From the NCBI RefSeq assembly GCF_001748145.1, contig NZ_BCQA01000001.1:1-64000 (forward strand): a DNA stretch of 64,000 nt. The letters are read 5' to 3'. Every line of letters starts with the position of its first letter. Positions within the stretch are counted from its first letter, which is position 1. A program made the translations under genes and the position numbers. Below the pieces are notes generated by a model. The model was not told where the DNA came from. It saw nothing but the letters and a program-made list of their open reading frames with translations, and searched no databases. Positions 18,504-27,345 of this stretch are shown in pieces. This DNA comes from Bosea sp. BIWAKO-01. GTDB lineage: Bacteria > Pseudomonadota > Alphaproteobacteria > Rhizobiales > Beijerinckiaceae.

Positions 18504-18743
18504 ATGGACCAGAGACGCGTCGCGGCAGCCGTCGAGGCGGCCGCCCGGGCATTGCATGAATCTGTACGAAACCATCATCAGTTCCATTGGGACAAGATGA
18601 CCGAAACCTGGCGACAGGACTTGCGGAGCTACATTCAACCCAGCGTGATCGCTGCGCTCGAGGCATCGGACCGGGTCGTCGCGTCCTCGCCCTCCAGATC
18701 GGCAACGGTCGCGAGGCCGCGGCTGCCCTCAGTCGGGCGCTGA
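18504..18743 (+). CDS. Small hypothetical protein, 79 residues
   Basis: A frame starting at ATG 18504, a few bases after a GGGGG tract. The first 55 residues read like a helical soluble protein (DQRRVAAAVEAAARALHESV, then a His/Trp-containing stretch WDKMTETWRQDLR). The last 20 residues are Ser/Arg/Pro-rich and look less protein-like, so the 3' end may be frameshifted. I do not recognise a family. Confidence 0.35.
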   Translation: MDQRRVAAAVEAAARALHESVRNHHQFHWDKMTETWRQDLRSYIQPSVIAALEASDRVVASSPSRSATVARPRLPSVGR

Positions 18744-18840
18744 GGCCGACACCGCAAAGGCGGAGCGGCACAAGGGCTTGCATCGCCAGGACTGGCCGCG
18801 CCATGCGGAATGACGCGGCCATGATCCTCAGCGCGCGTGC

Positions 18841-18985
18841 CTACCCCCCGGCGGCGGGACCAGCGAAGCGATGTCGCTGACGGAGCGATAGCGCACATCG
18901 CCGTTCGAGCTGCTCGACGGCCTCGTTGATCTCGTCCATGCGGACCATCTCGACATCGGGACGAACACCCTTGAGGCGCACGCCC
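18841..18985 (-). pseudogene. 3' remnant of a second zinc alcohol dehydrogenase gene
   Basis: The minus strand here closely matches the 3' end of the intact alcohol dehydrogenase gene at 19843-20910. It reads GVRPDVEMVRMDEINEAVEQ where the intact protein reads GVHPDVEMIRMDEINDAFVR. After a frame change it reads DVRYRSVSDIASLV against DVRYRFVIDMASLV. A further single-base shift displaces the stop, and TAG lies at the equivalent place. Only about 48 codons remain, with at least two frameshifts. The RibD-C gene lies between this remnant and the intact copy, which suggests a past duplication or recombination. Confidence 0.75.
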
Positions 18986-19005
18986 CAAGACGAAGTGTCC
19001 GGGGC

Positions 19006-19704
19006 TCAGCGCGGCGCCACGATGTAGCGCAGATGCAGGATGCCATGCGCCAGCGGCTCGCAGCTCTTGAAGGAGAGCTGCACATCGCCGTCGAGGCCGT
19101 CCTCTCCTGCCTCGACGAAACCCTGATGTCCGGCCCGTCCGTCGAGCGCGGGCACGAGGAGCAGGCTCAGCTCATTGACGAGGCCGGCGGCGAAGAACGA
19201 GCCGTTGATACCGGCGCCGCCCTCGAGCAGCAGTCGGTGGATGCCGAGCTCGTGGCCGAGGACATCCAGCATGGCGGCCAGATCGATCTTCGCGGTTTCG
19301 GAGACGATATAGGAGATGCCGTCCGCGGCAAGCTCGGCGAGGTGACTGTCAGCAACGCCGCGATCGAGCAGCACCACGACGGGGTCACCGCCGATTTTCG
19401 GCCCGGCAAAGTGGAGCTTGCCGGATGGGTCGAGCGCGATCGCAAAGCAGTCAGCTTCACGGACCGCGAAATGGCAGGGCCGCTGGACCGGGCCGACCCG
19501 GGCCGGTGCGCGCGGACCAACCTTGCTGATCTCGGCCATCGTCACCCGGCCGACCAGCCAGGCGTCGGGCTCGAGCCCCTCGTGGACCTCTTCATAGAGC
19601 CCGGACCATTCGGCCTTGCCGCCATCGGGACTCCAGGTGAAGTGGCTGGGATGGAGGCTGCCGTCCAGCGACGAGAGCATGTGGCAGATGACGATGGGCC
19701 TCAT
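19006..19704 (-). CDS. RibD C-terminal/dihydrofolate reductase-like protein
   Basis: A 232-residue protein of the RibD-C fold (NADPH-dependent reductases related to riboflavin biosynthesis and DHFR). It has the start HMLSSLDGSL and, late, the nucleotide-binding LLLEGGAGINGSFFAAGLVNEL segment typical of this family. There is no deaminase domain, so it is not the bifunctional RibD. The ATG at 19704 has a strong GGGGGAG six bases upstream; in-frame ATGs further up arise from a tandem repeat and are not credible starts. It is the last gene of the cupin/CMD/dehydrogenase series and is separated from it by 138 bases. Confidence 0.85.
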   Translation of the reverse strand: MRPIVICHMLSSLDGSLHPSHFTWSPDGGKAEWSGLYEEVHEGLEPDAWLVGRVTMAEISKVGPRAPARVGPVQRPCHFAVREADCFAIALDPSGKLHFAGPKIGGDPVVVLLDRGVADSHLAELAADGISYIVSETAKIDLAAMLDVLGHELGIHRLLLEGGAGINGSFFAAGLVNELSLLLVPALDGRAGHQGFVEAGEDGLDGDVQLSFKSCEPLAHGILHLRYIVAPR

Positions 19705-19730
19705 GGCTTGCTCCCCCAGGCGCTCGCACG

Positions 19731-19804
19731 AAATGGCGCCGCCATTCGGAATGGCACGGCCATTCGGAATGGCACCGCCATTCGGCATGGCCGCGGCATC
19801 CGCG
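19731..19804. repeat. Four 18-bp tandem repeats, each an imperfect palindrome
   Basis: Between the RibD-C and alcohol dehydrogenase genes the unit CGCCATTCGGAATGGCAC is repeated about four times with period 18. The first two copies are nearly identical, the third carries GGCATGG and the fourth is diverged (CGGCATCCGCGATGGCGC). Each unit contains GCCATTC-G-GAATGGC, itself nearly self-complementary, so the array can fold into several small hairpins. Confidence 0.75.
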
Positions 19805-19842
19805 ATGGCGCGGCCCTGATCTCTTGATCCGCCCCGCGCGCC

Positions 19843-20910
19843 CTACCCCGCCTGCGCTGAAACCAGGGAGGCCATGTCGATGACGAAGCGGTAGCGCACA
19901 TCGGCGCGCTCGAGCCGCACGAAGGCGTCGTTGATCTCGTCCATGCGGATCATCTCGACATCGGGATGAACCCCCTTCTTGGCGCAGAAATCGAGCATCT
20001 CCTGCGTCTCGGCGATGCCGCCGATCGGCGAGCCGGCGATGCGCCGGCGGCCGAGCAGCAGCGGCACGGTCGAGGGCTCCGCGAGCGGCCCGACCTGGCC
20101 GACCAGGACGAGCGTCGCATCGACATCGAGCAGCGACAGATAGGGGTTGATGTCGTGCTTGACCGGCACGGTATCGATGATCAGGTCAAAGCCGTTCGCG
20201 GCCCTGGCCATGGCCTCGGCATCGCTGGAGACCAGCAGCCGGTCGGCGCCGAGCGCCAGCGCATCGGCCTGCTTGTCTGCCGTGCGGCTCATCACGGTGA
20301 CATCGGCGCCGAGCGCAGCCGCGAGCTTCACAGCCATATGGCCGAGGCCGCCGAGACCGACCACGCCAACGCGGCTGCCCGGCCCTGCATTCCAGGTGCG
20401 CAGCGGCGAGTACGTGGTGATGCCGGCGCAGAGCAGCGGCGCGACCTTGGCGAGATCGAGCCCGTCAGGCACGCGCAGCGCAAACTCCTCGCGCACCACG
20501 AGGTGCTTGGAATAGCCGCCATAGGTCGGCTCGGCCGGCTCGCAGGAGAAGCGCTCCTTGTCGTTATAGGTCTGGACATTGCCCTTGCGGCAGAGCTGTT
20601 CCAGCCCCTTGCGGCACTGGTCGCAGGCCTGGCAGGAATCGACCATGCAGCCAACCGCGACATGATCGCCGGCCTTGTAGCGGTGGACATCGCGGCCGAC
20701 CGCGGTCACCCGGCCGACGATCTCATGGCCCGGCACCAGCGGATACTGGCTCCAGCCCCAGTCGTTGCGGGCCTGGTGCAGATCGGTGTGGCAGACGCCG
20801 CAATAAAGCACCTCCATCGCGACATCGTTCGGCCGAAGCTCCCGTCGCGTGACATCGAAGGGAGCGAGCGGCGAAGCGGCCGACCGGGCGGCATAGCCAA
20901 CGGTCTTCAT
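19843..20910 (-). CDS. Zinc-dependent NAD(P) alcohol dehydrogenase
   Basis: A 355-residue medium-chain dehydrogenase of the cinnamyl-alcohol/YahK type. Visible features are the catalytic zinc site CGVCHTDLH and GHEIVGRV, the four-Cys structural zinc loop (C-x5-C-x2-C-x2-C-x6-C around residues 94-112) and the Rossmann GLGGLGHMAVKLA. These enzymes reduce aldehydes with NADPH. Its start overlaps the carboxymuconolactone-decarboxylase-like gene by four bases, so the genes are coupled. A broken copy of its 3' end lies at 18841-18985. Confidence 0.93.
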   Translation of the reverse strand: MKTVGYAARSAASPLAPFDVTRRELRPNDVAMEVLYCGVCHTDLHQARNDWGWSQYPLVPGHEIVGRVTAVGRDVHRYKAGDHVAVGCMVDSCQACDQCRKGLEQLCRKGNVQTYNDKERFSCEPAEPTYGGYSKHLVVREEFALRVPDGLDLAKVAPLLCAGITTYSPLRTWNAGPGSRVGVVGLGGLGHMAVKLAAALGADVTVMSRTADKQADALALGADRLLVSSDAEAMARAANGFDLIIDTVPVKHDINPYLSLLDVDATLVLVGQVGPLAEPSTVPLLLGRRRIAGSPIGGIAETQEMLDFCAKKGVHPDVEMIRMDEINDAFVRLERADVRYRFVIDMASLVSAQAG

Positions 20911-21263
20911 TCCTGGTCTCCCGTCCTGATGATCGTTGACGCGCCGGCCTCATCGAGCGCCTTGCGCAGCACTGGAATGGCGGAATTGGCGGTCGGCCAG
21001 CCCGCATAGAATGCGAGATGGGTGACGAGTTCGGTCAGCTCGTCCGCCGTCACGCCATTACCGAGCGCGCGCCGGACATGGCCGGGCAGTTCGTTCGTTC
21101 GGTAGAGCGCAACCAGGCTCGCGACGGTGATCAGGCTGCGGTCGCGCTTCGACAGGCCGGGGCGCTCCCAGATCTCGCCGAACAGAACGCGATCGCTCAA
21201 ATCGGCAAGGGCCGGAGCGACATCGCCATAGGCCTTTTGCGCAGGGCTGCGATCATCCGTCAT
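20907..21263 (-). CDS. Carboxymuconolactone decarboxylase family protein
   Basis: A 118-residue all-helical CMD/AhpD-fold protein. It contains the pattern [14 protein letters not shown] and [20 protein letters not shown] with a conserved His, but no Cys, so it cannot be a CxxC peroxidase of the AhpD type and is closer to the carboxymuconolactone decarboxylase group. It is flanked by four-base overlaps with the cupin gene upstream and the alcohol dehydrogenase downstream. The cupin-CMD-dehydrogenase combination is common next to a divergent LysR gene in proteobacteria and probably handles a reactive aldehyde or quinone. Confidence 0.88.
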   Translation of the reverse strand: MTDDRSPAQKAYGDVAPALADLSDRVLFGEIWERPGLSKRDRSLITVASLVALYRTNELPGHVRRALGNGVTADELTELVTHLAFYAGWPTANSAIPVLRKALDEAGASTIIRTGDQE

Positions 21264-21676
21264 CCCCGCATCTCTCCGCGATGAACCTGCCCGAGATAAT
21301 CCTGGTCCACGACCTTCTCCATCCAGGTCACCACCGAACCATCCTTCATCGCGGCGATGGCGACATGCGCCATCGCGCAGTCCGGCGCGGCGCCGTGCCA
21401 GTGCTTCTCGCCCGGTTCGAACCAGACGATGTCGCCAGGCCGGATCTCCTCGACCGGGCCGCCCTCGTGCTGCACCCGGCCGAGGCCTGAGAGCACCAGC
21501 AGGGTCTGGCCGAGCGGATGGGTGTGCCAGGCCGTCCGCGCCCCGGGCTCGAAAGTGACGGTCGCACCGCTCAAGGCGCCGCCGCCGGCGAAGGGCGCAT
21601 CGATCCTGGCCGTGCCCGTGAAATACTCGGCCGGCCCCTTTGCAGAAGGCTGCGCCCCGCTTCGCTTGATGTCCAT
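21260..21676 (-). CDS. Cupin-domain protein
   Basis: A 138-residue single-domain cupin. Motif 1 is [20 protein letters not shown] (two His ligands) and motif 2 is [16 protein letters not shown] (Glu/His ligands), so it probably binds a divalent metal. ATG 21676 has GAGGAAA upstream. It is the first gene of the operon divergent from a LysR gene at 21803; its stop overlaps the next start by four bases. Such cupins often act as small dioxygenases or isomerases, but the substrate is unknown. Confidence 0.9.
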   Translation of the reverse strand: MDIKRSGAQPSAKGPAEYFTGTARIDAPFAGGGALSGATVTFEPGARTAWHTHPLGQTLLVLSGLGRVQHEGGPVEEIRPGDIVWFEPGEKHWHGAAPDCAMAHVAIAAMKDGSVVTWMEKVVDQDYLGQVHRGEMRG

Positions 21677-21802
21677 CCGCGTTTCCTCACGTCCTCGTGC
21701 CTGGAGCCGGACAGACTCCCGATCCTCCCCAGCACTGTAGCCGCGCGACATTCATTGGATTAGGCGATAGAAACCGCATGAAGCCATATCGGGGATTCAT
21801 GA

Positions 21803-22696
21803 ATGCGGCGCGAGGAACTGGTCGATCTCAATGCCTTCCTGACGGTCGCCGAGGAGCAGAGCTTTACGCGCGCCGCCGCCAAGCTCGGCACCTCGCAATC
21901 CTCGCTGAGCCATACGATCCGCCGGCTCGAGACCAGGCTGGGCGTGCGCCTGCTGACCCGCACCACCCGCAGCGTCGCGCCAACCGCGGCCGGGGAGCGG
22001 CTGCTGGGCACGCTGCGCCCGGCGCTGGAGAGCATCGGCTCGGAACTGGCCTCCCTCAACGAGTTGCGGGAGAAGCCGGCCGGGACGATCCGCATCACGA
22101 CCTCCGAGCACGCGGCGACGACCGTGCTCTGGCCGGCCCTGGAGCGGTTCCTGCCGCATTACCCCGACATCCATGTCGAGCTCAGCATCGATTCCAGCCT
22201 GACCGACATCGTCACCGAGCGCTTCGACGCCGGCGTCCGGCTCGGCGAAGCGCTCGCCAAGGACATGGTGGCGGTCCGTATCGGGCCGGATCTGCGCATG
22301 GTGGTGGTCGGATCGCCCGGCTATCTCGCCACCCGCTCCATTCCCCTGACCCCGCATGACCTCGCCGAGCACAGCTGCATCAACCTGCGCCTACTCAGCG
22401 GCGGCGGCCTCTATGCCTGGGAGCTGGAGCGGGATGGACGTGAACTCCGCGTCAGAGTCGAAGGGCAGCTCGCCTTCAACAATGTCGCCATGATCACGCG
22501 CGCGGCCGAGGCCGGCTTCGGGCTCGGCTTCGTCATGGCGGACCATGTCGCGGAGCAGTTGGCGAAGGGCACCCTGGTGCGCGTGCTGGAGGACTGGTGC
22601 CCTCCCTTCGCCGGCTACCACCTGTACTACCCGAGCCGGCGTCAGCCTTCGGCTGCCTTTGCGCTGCTCGTCGATGCCTTGCGGTATCACGCGTGA
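21803..22696 (+). CDS. LysR-family transcriptional regulator, divergent from the cupin operon
   Basis: A 297-residue LysR regulator with winged HTH RAAAKLGTSQSSLSHTIRRLE (about residues 19-40) and an effector domain. The 126-base gap to the cupin gene would hold overlapping divergent promoters, so it most likely controls the cupin/CMD/alcohol dehydrogenase genes. The effector-domain style (IRITTSEHAATTVLWPAL) resembles the CrgA/DhcR-like group. Confidence 0.9.
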   Translation: MRREELVDLNAFLTVAEEQSFTRAAAKLGTSQSSLSHTIRRLETRLGVRLLTRTTRSVAPTAAGERLLGTLRPALESIGSELASLNELREKPAGTIRITTSEHAATTVLWPALERFLPHYPDIHVELSIDSSLTDIVTERFDAGVRLGEALAKDMVAVRIGPDLRMVVVGSPGYLATRSIPLTPHDLAEHSCINLRLLSGGGLYAWELERDGRELRVRVEGQLAFNNVAMITRAAEAGFGLGFVMADHVAEQLAKGTLVRVLEDWCPPFAGYHLYYPSRRQPSAAFALLVDALRYHA

Positions 22697-22957
22697 CACC
22701 GGCCTGACCGGCGCCCGCCGAACACTGCAGGACCATATGAGCAGAATCCGAGAACGGTCGAGCGTCCCCGTTGACCACCTACCCGGGAGTGATCATTCGG
22801 CGCGAACCGTCGCCCTCACGGTGGCCAGTGGTTAGCGGATCGCCCCGGCCAGTTGCCAGCGCACAGCGGCAGTGCGGTCGGGATCGAGCGGAAGCCGCGC
22901 GCTGCAAGCAGCGGAGCGAACTTGCGAAGTCTGACGGCTGCGGACGCTCCAGGCCCG

Positions 22958-23890
22958 TCACATCCCCGCCTCGCTCGACATGCTCCAATCCAGCTCGCCC
23001 AGTCGCCGGATCGAGCCGCGCAGGATGTTCTCGAAGGCCAGTCCTGCGGGCGACAACGAACGGCCGCTCGGCCGGATCATGACGACGTCGCGCGCGATCG
23101 TCGGCTCGACCAGGGGGCGAGCGGCAATCGGGCGATGGGGGGTCATGGCCAGCGCATAGGTCGGGAGCACCGCAATGCCGAGACCGGCCTCGACCAGCGC
23201 CAATGCCGTGGCGATCTGCGAGACCTCGTAGAGCGGACGCAACGGCACTTCCGCGGTCTCATAGCCGACCTCCACCAGCAGCCTGATGCCGCTGTCCCTG
23301 GTCAGGGTGATCAGACGCTGCCCGGCCAGATCGCCCCATGGCAACGAGGGGCGCGTGGCGAAGGGATGCGTCCGGGCACAGAACAGCATGAGACTGTCGC
23401 GCGCCAACGGCATGCGTTCGATGCCGTCCTCGATCGCCGAGAACGTGCCCAGCCCGCAATCCGCCCGACCGAGCCTGACCTCCTCGACGATCGCATCGGT
23501 CCGCGCGTCGATGATGGCGACCTCGATGCCGGGATATCGCTGGCCGAGTTCGACGATCGCCATCGGCAGCAGGACGGCCGCCAGCAAGGGCGGAGCGGCA
23601 ACGACAATCCGGCCACGCCGTCTTTCCGCGAGGTTATTGGCGTTGCGCACGGCCAGATCCAGGTCGTGCATGATCTTGGCCGAGGAGCCCTGGAATTCGC
23701 GCCCGCCTTCGGTCAGCTCGACACGCCGCGTCGTCCGGTCGAACAGGCGCAGGCCGAGGGCACGCTCCAGCTCCCGCACGAGCTGCGAGAGTGCGGGCTG
23801 GGCCATGTGCAGCCGCTCCGCAGCCTTGGTGAACGTGCCGCACTCGGCCACGGCGAGAAAGGCCTGGATCTGTCGAAGCGAGACGGTCAT
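22958..23890 (-). CDS. LysR-family regulator of the 3-hydroxyanthranilate-type cluster
   Basis: A 310-residue LysR regulator. The HTH occupies about residues 1-60 (AVAECGTFTKAAERLHMAQP, then ALSQLVRELE). ATG 23890 is preferred over a GTG at 23899. It is transcribed divergently from the aldehyde dehydrogenase gene across a 290-base gap, and is therefore the likely regulator of the dioxygenase/Liv-importer cluster, with a pathway aromatic as inducer by analogy with other LysR systems. The gap 22697-22957 before it shows no gene. Confidence 0.9.
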   Translation of the reverse strand: MTVSLRQIQAFLAVAECGTFTKAAERLHMAQPALSQLVRELERALGLRLFDRTTRRVELTEGGREFQGSSAKIMHDLDLAVRNANNLAERRRGRIVVAAPPLLAAVLLPMAIVELGQRYPGIEVAIIDARTDAIVEEVRLGRADCGLGTFSAIEDGIERMPLARDSLMLFCARTHPFATRPSLPWGDLAGQRLITLTRDSGIRLLVEVGYETAEVPLRPLYEVSQIATALALVEAGLGIAVLPTYALAMTPHRPIAARPLVEPTIARDVVMIRPSGRSLSPAGLAFENILRGSIRRLGELDWSMSSEAGM

Positions 23891-24180
23891 GGGAACCACT
23901 CATAAGAAAATCATCTGAATTCATACAAATATGTAGAATTGCCGTATAGCGCCACCCAATCGATGATCCTGGTCAAGGCGGGGGTCACGCATCGGGCGGG
24001 ACCGGCCTTGGAGATGGCCAGGGATGGCAGGGCTTCAGGTCAAAGCGCGTCCCGCGCTCCAGGATGGCAACGAGCCAGGCAGCGCGACGCACAGGGCTCG
24101 CGCCTCTCGCGGAGCGAAGCCGGATGCTCGTCGATCGCAAGCGCTCTGCTCCCGCCAGCACCGTCCATTCGAGGCTCATG
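23891..24180. promoter_or_regulatory. Divergent promoter region of the 3-hydroxyanthranilate-type cluster
   Basis: A 290-base gap between a LysR gene and the aldehyde dehydrogenase gene. Bases 23895-23950 are strikingly AT-rich for this genome and should hold the LysR promoter and operator. The portion up to 24180 is GC-rich and open in frame with the dehydrogenase, but its translation has no domain similarity. Confidence 0.45.
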
Positions 24181-25614
24181 ATGAACTGCTACCCTGACCT
24201 TCAGATGTATATCGGCGGCGCGTGGAAGTGCGCCTCGAACGGGCAGCCGGTCCTGAACCCCGTCGATGAGAGCGTCATCGGCATGGTCCCGCTCGCGACG
24301 CGGTCGGATCTGGATGCCGCCCTGTCCGCATCAGCCGACGGGTTCAGGATCTGGAGCCGGACATCGCCGCGCCGGCGCGGCGAGATCATCCTCAAGGCGG
24401 CCGCCCTCATGCGTGAGCGCATCGAAGAGATCGCCTTCTCGATCACGCTGGAACACGGGAAGCCGATTGCACAGGCCCGCCTGGAAGTGATCCGGGGCTG
24501 CGAGTTCTTCGAATGGGATGCCGCGGAAGGCCAGCGCCTCTACGGCCGCGTCATTCCCAGCGAGCCCGGCATCAAATACATCGTCATGCATCAACCGATC
24601 GGGATGGTGGCGGCGTTCTCACCGTGGAATTTCCCGATGAGCCAGCCATCCCGGAAGATCGCCGGCGCGCTGGCCGCTGGCTGCTCGATCATTCTCAAGG
24701 CCGCCGAGGAAACACCTGCCGGTGCCATCCATATTGCCCGCGCCTTTCACGATGCCGGGCTGCCGGCCGGCGTGCTCAACCTCGTCTTCGGCATTCCGTC
24801 GGAGGTTTCGGACTATCTCATTCCCCAGGAGCAGACCCGCCTGATCGCCTTCACCGGCTCGACCGCAGTCGGCAAGCAACTGACGACGCTGGCGGCGCGC
24901 CATATGAAGCCGGTGCTCATGGAGCTTGGCGGCCACGCCCCGGTCATCGTTTGCGACGATGTCGACCCGGTGGCTGCCGCCATCGCCTCCGCGCAGCGCA
25001 AATCGCGCAATGCCGGACAGGTTTGCACCTCTCCAACACGCTTCTTCGTTCACAAGAGCATCTACGCCGCCTTCGCCCGGACCTTCGCCGAGAAGGCGCG
25101 CGCGGTGACCATCGGCAATGGCCTGGACCCGTCGACGGAGATGGGGCCTGTCGCCAACTCCCGCCGCATCGAGGCGCTCGAGACGCTTGTCGCCGATGCG
25201 CGGGCAAAGGGAGGCCGCGTGCTGGCGGGCGGCGAACGTCTCGGCAACCGCGGCTACTTCTTCCCGGTCACCGTCATAGCCGATGTTCCCGATGACGCTC
25301 GGGCTATGCGCGAGGAGCCGTTCGGCCCGCTGGCGCTGATCAATCCGGTCTCGTCCCTCGACGAGGCGATCGAAAAAGCCAATGCCCTGCCCTTCGGGCT
25401 CGCCGCTTATGCGTTCACGCATGCCGCGAGCAATGCGGACCGGCTGGCGGAAGGGATCGAAGCCGGCAACCTCTCGATCAATACCCTCGAGGCCTCCGTC
25501 GCGGAGACGCCGTTCGGGGGCGTAAAGGACAGCGGCTATGGCCGCGAGGGCGGGGCCGAAGGGCTCTCGCATTACACCGTCATCAAGAACGTCTCGCACC
25601 GCATGAGCATCTGA
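24181..25614 (+). CDS. NAD(P)-dependent aldehyde dehydrogenase
   Basis: A 477-residue aldehyde dehydrogenase. It has the cofactor-site FSPWNFPMSQPSRKI, the general-base Glu in LMELGGHAPVI, the catalytic Cys in NAGQVCTSPTRF and the C-terminal PFGGVKDSGYGREGG signature. The overall pattern is closest to succinate-semialdehyde/2-aminomuconate-semialdehyde-type enzymes. ATG 24181 sits six bases after GAGG and directly before domain sequence; an earlier in-frame ATG (24064) adds an Arg/Ser-rich stretch. As first gene of the 3-hydroxyanthranilate-type cluster it may oxidise 2-aminomuconate semialdehyde or a related ring-cleavage aldehyde. That role is inference from context. Confidence 0.9.
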   Translation: MNCYPDLQMYIGGAWKCASNGQPVLNPVDESVIGMVPLATRSDLDAALSASADGFRIWSRTSPRRRGEIILKAAALMRERIEEIAFSITLEHGKPIAQARLEVIRGCEFFEWDAAEGQRLYGRVIPSEPGIKYIVMHQPIGMVAAFSPWNFPMSQPSRKIAGALAAGCSIILKAAEETPAGAIHIARAFHDAGLPAGVLNLVFGIPSEVSDYLIPQEQTRLIAFTGSTAVGKQLTTLAARHMKPVLMELGGHAPVIVCDDVDPVAAAIASAQRKSRNAGQVCTSPTRFFVHKSIYAAFARTFAEKARAVTIGNGLDPSTEMGPVANSRRIEALETLVADARAKGGRVLAGGERLGNRGYFFPVTVIADVPDDARAMREEPFGPLALINPVSSLDEAIEKANALPFGLAAYAFTHAASNADRLAEGIEAGNLSINTLEASVAETPFGGVKDSGYGREGGAEGLSHYTVIKNVSHRMSI

Positions 25615-25655
25615 ACGCGGTCTCTGACGGCGGGCCCGCAACAGGAGCAATCGGC

Positions 25656-26642
25656 ATGAAGTATTCGAAGAAGGACGCAAAGGCCTATGCCCGCGCCAAT
25701 ATGAAGGGCATCTGGGCAGCCGCCCTGACGCCGTTCACCCGCGATCTCACGATCGACCGGGACGGCTTCAGCGCGAATATCCGGCACTGGACCGATCAAC
25801 TCGGCATCGACGGGCTGTTCATCGCCGGCAAGCAGGGCGAGTTCTTCTCGATGTCGGTCGAGGAGCGCAAGCTTAGCTTCGAGATCGCCGTCGCGGCAGC
25901 GTCCGGCCGGGCCGCGACGATCATGTCCTGCTCGGACCAGAACATGGATGTCGTGATCGATCTCGCCCGGCATGCGCAGAAGGTCGGTGCCGACTACATC
26001 GTCGTCCACGCCCCGGTCCTGCATTTCTTCAAGGCGCAGGAGCAGACGGTCTACGAATACTACCGGACGATTGCCGAGAAGGTCGATATCGGTATTGCGC
26101 TGTGGAGCCATCCCGACAGCGGCTATCTGCTGTCGCCGCAGCTCTGCAACCGGCTGGCCGACATCGAGAACGTCGTCGCGATCAAGTACAGCGTGCCGCG
26201 CCCGATGTACGCCGAACTCACCAGGCTCGCCGGCGATCGCATCCTGGTCAGCAGCGCCTCCGAGGAAGAATGGCTCGACAACATCCTCGAACTCGGCTGG
26301 CAGCTCTATCTCTGCTCCTCGCCACCCTGCCTGATCCAGACGCCGCACGATCTGCGGATGCGCGAGTATACCGATCTCGCCTTCCGTGGCGACGCCGCAC
26401 AGGCGCGCGCCGTGCGCGACAGCCTGAACCCGGTCCGCGAGGCGCTGCGTGACACGAGGCCCGCCGAGAAGCCGCACGCCCATCAGAAATACTGGCAGGA
26501 GCTGCTCGGCCAGGCCGGCGGCCGGGTCAGGCCGCCGCTGCTGGAGCTGACAGAGACCGAGAAGGCCGCGACACGCGCCGCCTTCGAGTCCTGCGGGCTG
26601 AAGCTGCACGCCGCAGATGCATCATTGGCCAAGACCGGCTGA
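25656..26642 (+). CDS. DapA-like (N-acetylneuraminate lyase/DHDPS superfamily) enzyme
   Basis: A 328-residue class I aldolase-fold protein. The Schiff-base Lys is in VVAIKYSVPRP (about residue 180). Two DapA active-site features are altered: the usual TTGE loop reads KQGEFF, and the PYY motif that supplies the catalytic Tyr reads APVLHFF. It is therefore not a canonical dihydrodipicolinate synthase, and it also has a C-terminal extension of about 30 residues. It lies between the aldehyde dehydrogenase and the dioxygenase, so it may cleave, hydrate or decarboxylate a 2-oxo acid from ring cleavage. Precise chemistry is unknown. Confidence 0.85.
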   Translation: MKYSKKDAKAYARANMKGIWAAALTPFTRDLTIDRDGFSANIRHWTDQLGIDGLFIAGKQGEFFSMSVEERKLSFEIAVAAASGRAATIMSCSDQNMDVVIDLARHAQKVGADYIVVHAPVLHFFKAQEQTVYEYYRTIAEKVDIGIALWSHPDSGYLLSPQLCNRLADIENVVAIKYSVPRPMYAELTRLAGDRILVSSASEEEWLDNILELGWQLYLCSSPPCLIQTPHDLRMREYTDLAFRGDAAQARAVRDSLNPVREALRDTRPAEKPHAHQKYWQELLGQAGGRVRPPLLELTETEKAATRAAFESCGLKLHAADASLAKTG

Positions 26643-27227
<585 letters not shown>

Positions 27228-27236
27228 GAATTCCGC

Positions 27237-27261
27237 GGCGCGGCCGAATCCCGGCCGCGCC
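27237..27261 (+). terminator. Strong hairpin between the dioxygenase and the Liv binding-protein gene
   Basis: GGCGCGGCCG (27237-27246) and CGGCCGCGCC (27252-27261) form a perfect 10-bp stem with a five-base loop, nine bases past the dioxygenase stop and followed by a weak pyrimidine tract. It could be a partial terminator or an RNA stabiliser that sets different expression of the enzyme and transporter halves. Confidence 0.55.
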
Positions 27262-27345
27262 GTCAGATTCCTTTACGTAAGCGCCAACACGCATAAGGCG
27301 CAGCAACAATCTCAGAGGCATGAACGCAAGCGACCGGAGTTCACC

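Noticed and set aside
18303..18638. Possible 111-residue minus-strand protein
   Set aside because: No ribosome site, no domain, and overlap with a slightly better small frame on the plus strand.
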